A stretch of 64,000 bases of DNA from Serripes groenlandicus (GCA_031761405.1 JASEVX010000013.1:51337956-51401955); one strand, 5' to 3'. Positions 10,646 to 22,930 are shown, numbered from the stretch's first letter. A program made the numbers and translations. Notes: generated from the sequence alone by a model not told the origin.

Positions 10646-11460
10646 AGATATGAGCCTCGTCTATCAATTTGCGGTCTCATTGACTGATCATAAAGATACA
10701 TTGGTACATTGGTTTAATAGGGATACTCTTCTAGATTTTTGTCAAAATATGTATATATGACTTAAGTATATTGTACATGTAGAAGGAAAGTAAAGGATGT
10801 AGTTAGACGTTGCGAATGTAGTGGCTCGTCTGAGCCTTCACTATACTCAATATACATTATGACCCAAAAACGATAGACGCGACTCGTTTCTAAACCGCGT
10901 CAGGTAAAATGGGTGACGTTGACGTCTCTGCAGTAGACCAATTTTAAAACCATGTACATTTTCCCACAATTCCCACTTTATACCAGCCCTCCGTTTAATG
11001 GAACTATAAGGTAAAAATCTGCACTCAATCCACCATTCATCGATTAAATTTTATTTTAACCTTGAATATGTTTAGTTTGAATTTGACAAATGTGAGCATT
11101 ATCGATTTTTAATACCCTTTTTTAATATAATAAATGTGCATCGGACGAATTTAATTATCATCTTGGTAAAACTTTGGAAAATCAATAAAAATGTAGTATG
11201 AATTGCAATCAGTTAAAATTAAGATTTCCGGCAAAATAAGGGAAATTGTTCAAAGTCGTCTGCATCAAAATACATGTGTTTGTGGGAAAGGTCTGACAGA
11301 TTGTTTGTTTCCCGCACTGATGGTTCTCGATCTGATTTTGACATCATTGAACTGATCATAAGCTTTGTACACCAATATTGTAAGAATCAATTAACCGCGG
11401 ACTCCTGAATAAATTATTCCCAAGACTGCTCTCGAAATTAGGTATAAAACGTACCTTCGT
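10646..11460. other. AT-rich intergenic sequence with MITE scraps
   Basis: No gene is seen. A segment near 10879-10912 (GACGCGACTCG then GCGTCAGGTAAAATGGG) recurs at 43147-43185. A fragment at 11245-11292 (TCAAAGTCGTCTGC then TGTGGGAAAGG) resembles one arm of the TTAA-flanked MITE family found elsewhere in the window. Confidence 0.5.
11373..11416. repeat. 44-bp exact direct repeat (upstream copy)
   Basis: This 44-bp stretch, beginning CAATATTGTAAGAATCAATT, recurs exactly at 12015-12058, where it interrupts the 20-bp minisatellite. One copy lies just outside the array and the other inside it. Confidence 0.9.
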
Positions 11461-12240
11461 CAACTTTCACCATCACTCAGTCTCAACAAGTCACTCAGAC
11501 ATAGTCACTCAGGAACCCTCACTTAGTTTCCGCTATTCTCACTCAGTCACCATCATTCAGTGCCAGACACCCTCACTAAGTTTTAGCCACTCTCACTATA
11601 GCTAAATCTCAGTCGCTAAGTCTCAGACATCCCACTAAGACTCATCCATTCTCACTCAGTCACAATCACTAAGTCTCCGTCACCATCACTAAGACTTAGC
11701 CATCGTCACTAAGTCTCAGCAAAAATCACTAATTCGTATCCACTCTCAATCAGTTTCAGTAACCATCACTAAGGCTCAACCACAATCAGTCAGATTTAGC
11801 CATCGTCACTAAGTCTCAGCCACAATGACTCAGTCACTTCCACTCAGTCTCACCAACCATTAAACAGTCTTTCACTCAGAAACCATTATTAAGTCTCAGA
11901 CAACCTCACTTATTCTCAGCCATTCTCACTCAGTCACCATCATTAAGTCTCAGACAACATCACTAATTCTCAGCCATTCTCATTAAGTCACCATCATTAA
12001 GTCTCAGCCACCATCAATATTGTAAGAATCAATTAACCGCGGACTCCTGAATAAATTAACCATCACTAAGTTTCAGCCGCTCTCACTATGTGACTATCGT
12101 TTAGTCTAAGTCATCATCACAAAGTCTCAGTCACCATCACTAAGTCTCAGTCACCATCACTAAGTCTCAGTCACCATCACTAAGTTTCAGTCACTTAGTT
12201 ACGACCACAAAGTCTCAGCCACCCTCGTACTCCGCCTTGA
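11461..12240. repeat. Degenerate 20-bp minisatellite
   Basis: Imperfect tandem copies of TCTCAGTCACCATCACTAAG. Several perfect adjacent units occur at 12125-12190. The array is interrupted by the 44-bp segment at 12015-12058, copied from just upstream of the array. Non-coding. Confidence 0.9.
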
Positions 12241-12249
12241 TATACTGTC

Positions 12250-12335
12250 AGAAACAATGTTGACCTGGCTGGGATTCAAACCAACAGCGCTTGCATTGAC
12301 AGACGGCTGCTCTACCAAAGGAGCTACCGAGCTTC
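12250..12335 (-). repeat. tRNA-like SINE head
   Basis: On the minus strand: GAGCTTCGGTAGCTCC(T)TTGGTAGAGC-type A-box region, then GGTTTGAATCCCAGCC (B-box). No intact cloverleaf is asserted. Confidence 0.6.
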
Positions 12336-12594
12336 ATACAGTTCGTTGTCATTACAAGATATATATGTATTCAAAGTTAATTATCAGGTCAATGCTACGT
12401 GGTAATATTAAAAATATGTTTTATGTTATCATCGACACAAAGTGGTATCTCAACATAATTATATAAGTCTTCTTGTTGTGATTTTAAACATTTTAAATTT
12501 ATTACTAAAGAAATATTAGTAAACAGGTTTAATCATCAATCTTCGCCTGCAACCTATAAATACATAAACGAAGGTGCTCAAAACAACGTCGTGG

Positions 12595-12675
12595 TCGTAC
12601 CCTAGTGGCTCAGAACGAAGCGCTTAAAACCTCAAAGTTCACTTTGCATTGGTTCGATTCTTATGCTAGGCGTGT
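12595..12675 (+). repeat. tRNA-like SINE relic
   Basis: CTAGTGGCTCAGAACGAAGCG resembles an A-box region, and GGTTCGATTCTTATGC is a good B-box about 50 bp later. No SINE body is recognised downstream. Confidence 0.4.
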
Positions 12676-12984
12676 ATTTTTGTCTGTGTTTTTTCTTCTT
12701 TTTCTAAATTTGATTTGTTTATATTACATATACGACCATCTCAATTTCAATTAGTCGATCATTAGATTCCTTTCATCTCCAATGTCAATGTACGTGTAAT
12801 CTTGCCCGCAATGTTACAACGTATCATACATGTTCATATATCTTATTTTATAAGATTAACACGACTATATAAAATACATATACATGTAATTAATTGGCAT
12901 ACCTGGACTTAAAAAAGACAATCATGCTCGTATTGAACAAAATGAGCATTATGATAAAAAGGCCTTACATGTAAAAGACATTCC

Positions 12985-13045
12985 GATTTAAAGATTCGAA
13001 CCCGTGGCCATTGCATTTGCAGCTACGTACAGAGCTAACTACGAT
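12985..13045 (-). repeat. tRNA-like SINE relic
   Basis: The minus strand reads TTAGCTCTGTACGTAGCTGC then ACGGGTTCGAATCTTT, giving recognisable A- and B-box-like parts. The rest is decayed. Confidence 0.4.
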
Positions 13046-13392
13046 ACAATGATGTGCAGGACCTATTTTAAATTGGAAGTTGTTTTTGACCTGGAGCTTT
13101 AACCCCTGGTCATAATAGTAAAAACATTTTTTCGGAGATGGCAGCCTGCCAATTGCTGTTATCACCAAACAAAGTATTTTATGGTGAGACTGCTCGAGAA
13201 AAAATAGTTCAACATGGCATTTTAAAAGTTAAGATCTCCCAAAAAAAAGATCATTATAATATTGTTGGAACATCAGTGAACAACTTAAGGCGTCAGTACT
13301 CCAATATAAGTTTAACACATGTTTTCGAAATGAATGTGCCGAGAAGTTAAATATGGAAGCTTATTAACTATTGACATTCGCGAAGCAGAACG

Positions 13393-13550
13393 GAAAAGTA
13401 CAAAGAGTCGCTTGACAAATGCAGGGGCAGATTTACCGGGGGCCGAAAGGCCCGTGCGACGAAAAATTGATGGTTAACAATGGAGTCGCGTGACAATTGT
13501 AGTTGCGGATTTAGCGGGGACCATAGGGCCCGTGCACACACACACACACC
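13393..13550. repeat. ~82-bp two-copy repeat followed by (CA)n
   Basis: GAGTCGC(T/G)TGACAA then GGCAGATTTA or TGCGGATTTA, ending GGCCCGTGC, occurs twice in a row. A short CA run follows at about 13535-13550. Confidence 0.7.
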
Positions 13551-13639
13551 CACCCCGACGTTCCAAGCTCCACTTTGTATTTATTTTGCTTTTTTTATAT
13601 TATCCAAAGAAACCCATTATAATTGATTTAATTTTACTG

Positions 13640-14003
13640 TTCCCGCAAGTTAATATAGCACTTAACGACGGGTCGGTAATCTTTATAAGGGAAGACCTGC
13701 CATCGGACGATGCACTCCAGGTATAAATCGAGTGCTGGAGGAAAAAATTGGGTGGTGTATCACCCTTATCTTACCGACTGGTCAACGATTGACGACTTGA
13801 TTAAGGAAGTCAAGCGATCCGAATGCCCTCACAATTCCTTGGATAGCGATCACAGTTTTGGTGACAAGTTGCGAGTTCGAAGACAGAATTTCAACTTTTG
13901 GCCTCGTGAAGTCCGACTGAAGATCATCAATGGCGAAGAAAATGCTTACAGGAATGTGCCTTATGTCTGTTGGGAACACACGTTAAAATTTTCAAAATTT
14001 TGA
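13640..14003 (+). pseudogene. Unrecognised coding-like region with an apparent frameshift
   Basis: Two overlapping + frames give protein-like sequence. The first ends IREDLPSDDALQ at about 13720. The second (13710-14003, 97 codons) continues YKSSAGGKNWVVYHPYLTDW and ends EHTLKFSKF before a stop. The two parts join naturally if one base near 13722 is treated as extra. Alternatively, CAG|GTATAA at 13722 could be a splice donor. The amino-acid composition (Trp-, Tyr- and charge-rich) looks coding, but I do not recognise the family. It could be a partial exon of an unknown gene or a retrotransposon relic. Confidence 0.35.
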
Positions 14004-14053
14004 GGACCTTATGCTATGTAAATATTATAACCTGGTCATATAAGCTTTTTTAA

Positions 14054-14314
14054 ATGTATCTGAATAGAACAATTATTGAAAAGATTAAGTGGGAAATTAA
14101 TATGTTATACCATAAAAGGCCAGTTCGCCTAACATATATGTTTCCTGATGTGGCTCTGTTTTACGTAGAACACCCGTATTTGTCAAAAGATATCTACCCT
14201 TGTAATCTCATCTTGTTAATTATTTTGGTGATATTGTTAATGTGTATTTACACGATCATATCCTGTTATCGCGACTGTATATTAGGGTTTATGCGACTTG
14301 AAACAACACTTTGA
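14054..14314 (+). CDS. Hypothetical short ORF with one membrane segment
   Basis: An 86-codon frame, 50 bp downstream of the previous coding-like region. Residues about 50-70 (CNLILLIILVILLMCIYTII) form a strong hydrophobic stretch, followed by a short Cys/Arg tail. It has no recognised family and no promoter or splice evidence, so it may be a random frame. It is listed because of the membrane segment and its position next to 13710-14003. Confidence 0.25.
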   Translation: MYLNRTIIEKIKWEINMLYHKRPVRLTYMFPDVALFYVEHPYLSKDIYPCNLILLIILVILLMCIYTIISCYRDCILGFMRLETTL

Positions 14315-15289
14315 ATTAAAGAAGATCAAGATAAGCATGCATATTTGTTCAATGTAATCTCTCGGTCTACATTGTTCGCAATTAAAAAAAAACATCTGAT
14401 ATGTGTGTATTTTATGGTCAAAGTTATACTAATTTCAAGTATATCAAAAGATCATGATAAATACTTGCGTCTCACAATAATACACAGAGGTCAGGGTCAG
14501 GTCAACATTGTAGAGTAATACTGAAACCTTCCGCTTGGGCAGGTGGCTAACTTGCACCAAGCAAAATCAATATTATTTTCATGTTAAACATTGTGGAAAC
14601 AGAAGCCATCACTCAGGATAAGTTATGATAACTGTCACCCCATTGATTTACTTACAGTGATCGTCTTAAGTCTGGAGGCTTAAACTGGTATATAGTTACT
14701 TTGTTTATGCTTGAGTTTAATAAAGTAAGTGAAACCCTTTTCCTTTTAGAGTGAACACCTTTTCAGAGCTTTTCCCGTTTCACTGCGGACAGAATATTGC
14801 TCACTTGTGACCGATTTGGTCACGATGGACATTTTCTGGTCACAGATGTGACCGATGAACCGTTATGACCAAGCTTCCGATCTTTTTAACCCGTTTACTA
14901 CAAGGGAAGTTACTACGATCCGGCATTGTGATGATACATGCACAGTTACTATCCCTTGTTACCCCTTTTAGACGTTCTTACCAGAATTAAAGGAAACACT
15001 GAAAGGTTGATCTTTGCCTCTCGTTTTATTTCGTTACACCGAGTGGCCGATTCCTATCAACTCCACCAACAGACAGGCTAGAATGGTGGCGCGTATCATA
15101 CACTTGGTCGTGGTGACAGAGGTGGGATTTGTCTTTTCCTGACAGGTCCAGTGATACGATCCCACAGCCGAAGAAGCCCTATAAACTTAAACGAGCTTTT
15201 AATAAGAATTAGCCAGGCATTTATAGTTATACATATATACCTTTTGAACTGTTATATATTGCATTTTGGACAACAGTTTGTACGTTCCA
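14315..15289. other. No gene recognised; possible leader/LTR remains of the Gypsy remnant
   Basis: The region holds repeated TGGTCAC/GTGACC words at 14800-14850. From about 15000 it has sequence that could be the untranslated leader of the gag remnant at 15290. No clear LTR pair or primer-binding site could be shown. Confidence 0.4.
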
Positions 15290-16918
15290 AATGATTACTG
15301 TAGGTGGACTAGACGACAGTGGAGAAGATACGTTCAACATCAAAGACCATGATAGCCAGCATGCCGAGATGAGCTCGAGCTTTGCGGTTAGAGAGCAGAG
15401 CTTTCATGTCAGGTCGGAACTCCAGTCGCTACTTTCCGACAGACCAGGAAGACAAGTCACTCAGACAGAAGGTTGGTGGTCTGACAGAAGCTCTGGCAGA
15501 CATGGCAACAGCTTTAAAGCTCTTAAAAGAGAGTCAGGCTCGTAGGCAGGTGCATGACTGCACCCGGTAATCAGGGGAACGATAGCCATAAATGTTTCCC
15601 TTCTAGAAGATATGCAAATGACAGGGCAGTAAATGTGGATCGAACAAGAGTCAATCGGGGCTATACTCCTAGTTTTCCGCAAGGGGCCGGCGAAAATCAA
15701 GATGATGCCGACCTGAAACATAACAGTAACGACTATGAAGATGACCGGTTTATTATGAATGAAAGTCTGCCCTTTTTATGTCGAGGTCAACTGAGATAGC
15801 TAGGGGAAGAGCCATATAAGTATCAACAACAAATGGTACCAACCAATAGACGGGGAGTTCATGTAAAAATAGCCCCTTTCACTAGAAGAGAAGACTGGGC
15901 GGTTTGGATGGAAAGGTTCGAAGCTATAGCTCATAGACATGGTTGGTCTTCGGGGGATAAGCTCGACCAGTTCCTGCCTAGGATGGAGGAACAAGCCGGT
16001 CAGTTTATTTTCATCCAGCTGCCGCACGGGACACTTAATAGTTATACTAAGCTAACAAATGAACTGAATAGTAGGTTTAGGGGCATTGAAACTCCCAGAG
16101 CATACGCAGCCAGACAGCGGAAGAATTTGCCGCAGACACAAAGAGACTGTATGATAAGGCACATGGTTATCGAGATCGGAAGACCCGCGAATAAGTTTTG
16201 GTGCGGAAGTTCCTAGATGGTCTACGCGATGAAGACATCCGCTTTGAAGTAGAATATCACAAGGAGCCAAATGACACTGATGTAGCTGTTTACCATGCTG
16301 TACACATGATACAAATTAGTTACATGGCGAAGTCAGACAAGAAGCAAACATCTTCAGCGAGGAAAGCAGTTGAGCAAGAGAGTGTAGAGAAGAGCAATAT
16401 GGCCAGGAGTAACAGAGGATCTAGTAACTATTTCTGCTCAAAACAATCAGATGCAAGCGAACAACCAACTAACGCCGAATAACTCGCAGTCATTAAGCAG
16501 TTTGATGATTGGCTTGAAAAGTTGGAACAACGAGGCATGTCCAAGCAAAGACGGCATCAGGGTCGAAAAATTGATGAATGTTTTAACTGTGGAGAGTAAG
16601 CGGGTGAGTCCATACCAGCCAACCAACCAAAATAACCTGAGGAGTACAGGGTTCGAGCCAAGGAAGGCTGGGTCTTTAAACTACCAAGGACCAATCCTTG
16701 TGGCTAAAAGGAGGTCCAATTAGGAAAATACGGCCATTCAGTGAAGGCAACTGATGAAAGATCTGTAATTCCACAAGCCGTAGTGACCAGGATGAAAAGG
16801 TGAGGTTTGGCAGACGGAGTATATATGCAGGGCACCTGTGGCGTTTACTGCTGACACTGGAATCTCGGGGACCGTAGTGTCAAACCGTGTATTTAATAAA
16901 ATTAAGCTGGAGGAGTAG
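15290..16918 (+). pseudogene. Decayed Ty3/Gypsy-type retrotransposon: gag and protease remnant
   Basis: Open frames on + shift repeatedly (15291-15545, 15554-15799, 15833-16216, 16198-16482). The 15833 frame has a capsid-like stretch with REDWAVWMERFEAIAHRHGW. The next frame carries a gag C-terminal hallmark (VRKFLDGLRDEDIRFEVEY). A zinc-knuckle start CFNCGE (16579) is cut by a TAA. A retroviral-type aspartic protease motif ADTGISGTVVS lies at about 16850-16882, with a stop at 16916. No reverse transcriptase, RNase H or integrase follows. Not functional: multiple stops and frameshifts, and 3' truncated. Confidence 0.75.
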
Positions 16919-19130
16919 CCTCAACTGAGACACTCTGCATGCTAGATGCGCACTTGGTTTTCCATGTATCATATAGGTTTTCTTTAAGCACTTGGATATT
17001 GCGTTGAAATTAGTCGAATTCAGGCTTGTTCGAAAACATAGTAGCTAATGGTTGGGTTTTCAATGCTTATATTCTTTTTAATGATTAGAAATATATCCTT
17101 AAACAATATAGCCAATATTCAAAGGGGATTTATGCTCCTTTCTTTGTAGTAGCAGTTTTATGAACAGTAAGAATAGAGGATTTTCACTCAATCTGACACA
17201 AAAATTGACAAGGTATGTGCAAAACAGCTGACCACAACTTTATTAGAAAATAAGGGCAGTTCATATTCTGTAGTAAAACAGGAGCAGTTCTGGCACTTTT
17301 TACCCTTTTTGGTACTCGAGCATTAATTTGCAGAAATTTAGCGTGAAATGTGCTAGTTTGAGAAGGGTTTTGAATCAGTACCAGAAGAGTCGTGGGTCTT
17401 TCAGCCTCAGGAAAATTTTTGAAATGAGATTTTATTATTGATATAATAGGTTTTGGACCTATTAGACGGGAGATTATTTTCCCTTAAGGTGGTATATAAC
17501 ACATTGCTTACGAGATATTCGGATTTCGGCCAGGGTCAAAAATAGAAATAATGATAAATAGTAAGTTTAGGGTACATTTTTGGGCAAATTGTTGATTAAA
17601 ATGTGTATAAATGTGAAAATTAAGCATTTTTTCGGTTGAACCCACTTCTCCTTCTGGTTTGACAACACTGGTTGCGGAGATAGGCGTGAATTTAGAGGGA
17701 AATTTGAATACAAGCTTTCTTGTCCAAGTTTGCTTGAAAAGAAGCTGGAAACATGGTATTTCTGACATGGAGTAAATGGTAAAATTGCTCTTTTTGTCCT
17801 ACTTGTTTCACCCAGTTTAAGACCACTGTTGTGGCCAATTCTTTCCACAATATTGACTGAGAGTGTGAATTCCAGTCATTTTCTTATAATTCTGTCACTC
17901 CCTGATACAGGAAAATCCTTTTTAAATTACCAGAATGGATATTATGAGAAATATTGATAGAATAAAAGTTGGAGTGTCCCCAGGAAACAGAAACTCAATG
18001 AGTTGTATACTTATATATATTGTGTATAACTTTCCCAATTTCCCTAATTAAAATGTACCATTGAAAACATGTAAGAAATGGACAAATCATGTGGCAATAT
18101 GGGAATTTGTTAATTATGAGCTAATTTCGATTTTAAAACAATGAGTTTTATATATATATATTTGTTTGTGGGAAAATTCTATTAATGTGAAATTTGTTTT
18201 TCATTTTTATAAATTTATGTTTATACTCAATATTGCTTTTAATGATCATATGTGCATGTACCGTTAAGGATATATATTTTTCATTATTTTATTGTTTTAT
18301 TCATAATACGGGTAAACAAATCGAAGTCGGCGATATTTCTCGTCAATAGGTAAATGTGTCTATCCAAAAATTGTGTCCAGAGTGGATTTTTCGATGCAGT
18401 CACGACACTACTCCTTCGTTTTGATTGGATGAAAAAACAAATACAAAAAAAAAAAAATTATTCAAGAGGAAATAATTAAATATGATAATACGTACTCGAT
18501 AAAGGAACGAGCACAAGTAATTTTATGTGTGATCATTTGCGTGCAATAACACTCGTCGTCTATTTCTAAAACGAGTTCAAATAAAAACTCATAAAGGTTT
18601 TCTGACTTCTCGGAAGTTACAAATCCAAATTCCTGTAACATGACGTCATTATATTAGCGTAACGCAAATGATGAATAAATAACCAAAAGGAAAACGAAAT
18701 AAATGATAGGAATGGATAGTTTGACTCGCCACAAATGTAATTCCGTAAGTTATGGAATTGTTTCATTTGAAGTACTTTATGAAGGGCAAGTTGATTATTT
18801 ATTTTACCTGTCATCATAATTTCATGGCTTTAAAATCTTGACCATATTTTAAAGTTAAATATATGCTTAACCTGATGATTATTTTTCTTTTCTTAGCTTA
18901 AGTCGGTAGGACTCATAAATGACTGATCGTGCTCCAAGCATGGGGATAATTGCAGTTCACGGGGAATTATTTACCGATCACCAAAAGTTAATAAATGTTT
19001 ACCCGAAATAGGTAGCACCTACTCATATTACTTGAATATATATTTATAAAGGTAAATTAAAAAATCATAAATAAAACACCTATAATGACCCAATAAGCAC
19101 ATACTTAAGACCCGTGAACAAAATCCCTCT
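16919..19130. other. AT-rich intergenic sequence, no gene recognised
   Basis: Contains a short A/T run at about 18445-18460 and TA-rich tracts. Minus-strand open frames around 17508-17848 (up to 93 codons) lack any recognisable domain and are not called as genes. Confidence 0.6.
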
Positions 19131-20560
19131 ATAGCCTATATGTGGTACGAAGTCTCCGAGAATGGTACGATATTGCAGTGGTACGATATTGCGATGGTAC
19201 GAAGTCTCCGACATCCTTTTTAGTCACTCAAAGTAACCTCCCCTGAAATTGGTTTTTACTTCCTTATAAGCCGAAAGTTGATTAACTTCCTTATAAGCCG
19301 AAAGTTGATTAAGAAGAAACCAAATCGTGAAGACACCGTTAATTCTTGCGTGTCACTTTGTACAGCGAAATATACACAAACATACAAAAACACAGGTAGG
19401 TTCTCAAATTAGTTCACTGTCAAGACCGATGAACTCATTTATGTTAAGTCATCTAAAGTAACCTCCATTGAGATTTGTTTACTTCCTTTTAAACCGATAG
19501 TTGATATAGGAAAAACCAGAAACGTGAAAGAACTGTTATTTCATGCCTGTCACTTTATACAGCAACATATTTGTACAACACAGGTAGATTAATCTAGTTA
19601 GTTTCAAGATCCATTTTGTTAACCCTTTGACTGCTGAAATCGATTTTGTGAAACCTGTGCCACCAGTATAGAGTCTGACTAAAGTCGGGCTCAACTCAAC
19701 AATTTCATCTTGATATTCCTAGAACTAGCAATGGCCTCTTCCAGACGCAAAGGCGGACAATACCATTATAGAAAGTCAGCATTGAAAGAGTGACGCTTTG
19801 TTTACATGTTGTTTAGTAAGATTTCCGCTAAATTGGTTTTAGCTCCTTTATAAACAGACACGTCAAAATAATTCTGAGTCACTAATACTTACAGATTACG
19901 GTTGTATTTCATGTTCTTAAACCCGTATGTTGCCTCAAAACTTGATGTTGTTTGGTAACAATTAATTGATTACCAACACATACATACACCATTCAATTCA
20001 CTGGACTCGAAAATAGATATGTGATACCAACAATTTTATCTTGATATTTCTAGGACTAGCAATTGTCTCTTCCAAACGCAAAGGTGGACAATACCATTTT
20101 AGAAAATCGGCATTGAAAGGGTTACGCTTTGTTTTACATGTCATTTAGTTAGATTTCCGCTAAATCGATTTTAGCTCCTTTATAAACAGACACGTCAAAA
20201 TAATGGTAGCCAGAACTTTCGACCCCAAGATTTATCAACCTCAGTATCCTAAGTCTTTTCGACCCCAATTTCAGTCAACCCCATTATCGGTTTGATCAAA
20301 TTCTCTGCACTGTAACAAATTTAAATTAATACATACTTAGTGATGTTGACGTGTGTACTTAATTTTCTACATTCCGTACACACCAATTAGAATGCATAGA
20401 ATAATAAACTAAGATTAATCTAATGTCCAAGTGAAAGCTGTCCAATTAAATTTATAATTAAAGAAATTGTATCGGTAAAAAAATACTTTAATAGGTCACT
20501 CGAAATCCGGGGAACTTTATAGTACAAAAGGCCCGATTGATTTTTGCAACACTCAGTGTC
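19131..20560. repeat. Dispersed segment, copy 1 (paralogous to 48990-51860)
   Basis: Shares long blocks with 48990-49520, 50670-50870 and 51630-51850. Examples are CCGACATCC(T/C)TTTTAGTCACTC, TGTCACTTTGTACAGCGAAA and TTCTACATTCCGTACACACC. It contains its own diverged direct duplication: 19697-19872 and 20027-20204, about 331 bp apart, each beginning near AACAATTT(C/T)ATCTTGATAT and ending AAAATAAT. It also has a short tandem duplication of CTTCCTTATAAGCCGAAAGT at about 19260-19310. Probably an unclassified mobile element or an old segmental duplication. Confidence 0.8.
20205..20292 (+). mobile_element. Left end of TIR element (truncated copy)
   Basis: Starts GGTAGCCAGAACTTTCGACC right after AAAATAAT (20197-20204), matching the left terminus of the complete element at 49426. 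The interior and right end are missing here. The empty version of this site is preserved at 19865-19872. Confidence 0.75.
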
Positions 20561-20919
20561 AATGTTCTATTTTTTTGATTTTCTGGCAATTGTATCGGTA
20601 AAAAAATACTTTAATAGGTCACTCGAAATCCGGGGAACTTTATAGTACAAAAGGCCCGATTGATTTTTGCAACACTCAGTGTCAATGTTCTATTTTTTAG
20701 ATTTTCTGGCCAAAGGCCAGAAGAGCTTATGCCTTGGTGTGGTGTCCGTCGTCAATTGTATCGGTAAAAAAATACTTTAATAGGTCACTCGAAATCCGGG
20801 GAACTTTATAGTACAAAAGGCCCGATTGATTTTTGCAACACTCAGTGTCAATGTTCTATTTTTCAGATTTTCTGGCCAAAGGCCAGAAGAGCTTATGCCT
20901 TGGTGTGGTGTCCGTCGTC
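20465..20919. repeat. Tandem duplication at a transposon end (123 + 166 + 166 bp)
   Basis: Three copies start AATTGTATCGGTAAAAAAAT at 20465, 20588 and 20754. The last two are almost identical over 166 bp, including GGCCAAAGGCCAGAAGAGC and TGGTGTGGTGTCCGTCGTC. The first is shorter because it stops at TTTTCTGGC. The pattern looks like recent slippage or unequal exchange. Confidence 0.9.
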
Positions 20920-22137
20920 CGTGCGTCCGTAAACAATTGCTTGTGAACGCGATACAGTCCTTAGTTTTGATTGTATCTCAATCAAACTTATACAGTAGTT
21001 AGATATTTATGACAGCTCGGTTCCTTTTGTAAACTAGCCAGATCTGCCCATAAAAGACTGGATTATGGCCCTTGAAATTGTCAAAATTGCTATAATAGAG
21101 CTTGTGAACACAATAGAGCTTCCATTTACTATCTGATCTTCACCAAACTTACACATTAGTTAGGTTTCTATGAGAGCTTGGCTCCTTTTGCAAGCCAGCC
21201 AGATCCGGCCATGCAAGACTAGATTATGGACGTTGAAATTGTTAGAATTGCTATAATAGAGCTTGTGAACGCGATTAAGTCTTAAGTTTTGATTGTATCT
21301 CAATCAAACTTATACGGTTGTTAGATATCCATGAGAGCTCGGTTCCTTTCGCAAACCAGCCAGATCCGCCCATGCAAGACTGGATTATGGCTTTATTTAG
21401 TATCTGATCATCACCAAACTTAAATAGTAGTTAAATATTGATGAGAGCTCGGTTCCTTTCGACAACCAGCCAGATGTGCCATTGCATGACTGGATTATGG
21501 CCCTTGAAATTGTCAAAATTGCTATAATACAGCTTGTGAACACAATAGAGCCTCCATTTACTATTCGATCTTCTCCAAACTTAGATAGTAGTTAAATATT
21601 GATGACAGATTGGTTTCTTTTGCAAACCAGCCAGATCGGCCAATGCAAAACTGGATTATGGCCCTTGAAATTGTAAAAATTGCTATAATTGAGCTTGTGA
21701 ACACAATAGAGGCTCCATTCACTCTCTGATCTTCACAAAACTTAGATAGTAGTTACATATTAATGAGAGCTTGGTTCCTTTCGAAAACCAGCCAGATGTG
21801 CTCTTGCATGACTGGATTTGACGCTTGAAATTGTCAAAATTGCTATAATACAGCTTGTGAACACAATAGAGCCTCCATTTAATATCCGATCTTCACCAAA
21901 CTTAGATAGTAGGTAAATATTGATGAGAACTCGGTTCCTTTCGCAAACAAGCCAGATCGGCCCATGCAAAACTGGATTATGGCCGTTGAAATTGTCAACA
22001 TTGCTATAAAACAGCTTGTGAACACAATAGAGCCTCCATTTATTATCCGATCTTCACAATACATGTATACATGCTCTGGATTGAAAATGACCAAAGATCC
22101 ATCCCAGTAGAGCATAGGCCCTCATGGGCCTCTTGTT
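20870..22137 (+). mobile_element. Non-autonomous transposon-like element with internal ~160-bp repeats
   Basis: Begins TTTTCTGGCCAAAGGCCAG and ends near GCCCTCATGGGCCTCTTG. The interior is about seven diverged repeats, each starting AGCTTGTGAACACAATAGAG with later landmarks CTCGGTTCCTTTCG, CCAGCCAGATC and GACTGGATTATGG (starts near 20940, 21100, 21260, 21530, 21700, 21850, 22012). No transposase frame is present. The classification is uncertain. Confidence 0.7.
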
Positions 22138-22334
22138 TCTTAAATGTTACGTATGTTAATCCAGCCGTAAATTTCAATTTAGAAATATTCGGAGGACACC
22201 GGATGTTGTGAATTCCTTTTGGTGTTCATGGTTCCTATCGCTCAGATGATTCATTTTAAAAATAAAAACAAAATGAAAAAAATGAAATGGAAATACTTTT
22301 AAGCATCAAATAATGTATTTTAATACCTTTTAGC

Positions 22335-22930
22335 TCACTTATTGTGATTGCCTTTTGTCCGGCTTCCGTTGTGCGTCAACATAATCTCCTCAGTAACCAG
22401 TGGGTCAATTGAGATGAATCTTCACAGAAAGCATCCTCTCAATGACCTTGCCAGATTTTTGGGATACATGCAGGATTCTGGTTTCCATGGCGAAATGAAA
22501 AAATCTTCAAAATTCTTCTTCTCCCAAACTGGTTTGCAGATTTTCAAATAATTTTGTATAAATGTTCCTTGGGTGACCCTCTATCAGATTCCTTCAAGCC
22601 ATGTTGATTGGTCGAAAAACCATGGCCGCCAGGGGGGCGGAGCTATTTTGCCAAGGTGAACTATTGTGATCACATTTTGTCCGGGGTCCGTGCATCCTGC
22701 GTCATCAACATTTGAGCTTGTTAACACTCTGCAGGCTACATTTTGCATTCAATCTTCATGAAAGTTTATCAGAACATTCATCTCCATCAATTCTTGAACA
22801 AGTTCGAAACTGGGCCATATGAGGTAAAAGAAAATAGGTCACTAGGTCAAATTAAATGGAAATCTTGTTAACATTCTGGAGGCAGAAACATATGTTTATG
22901 TTAATGTTTAAGATATAGCATAGTGATCGG
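22335..22930 (+). repeat. Interspersed element with GTCCG... head and ...TTGATTGGTCGAAAA core
   Basis: Contains TTGTGATTGCCTTTTGTCCG, then GTTCCTTGGGTGACC, CATGTTGATTGGTCGAAAA and CATGGCCGCCAGGGGGGCGG. Related pieces occur at 29838-30155, 38455-38560, 38815-39440 and, on the other strand, 36650-37175 and 55610-55870. No protein-coding frame is credible. Confidence 0.7.

Noticed and set aside
14750..15290. 5' LTR of the Gypsy remnant
   Set aside because: No paired LTR, terminal TG/CA or convincing primer-binding site could be located.
17508..17848. Minus-strand genes of 86-93 codons
   Set aside because: Two overlapping frames without domain, splice sites or start context. Likely chance in AT-rich DNA.
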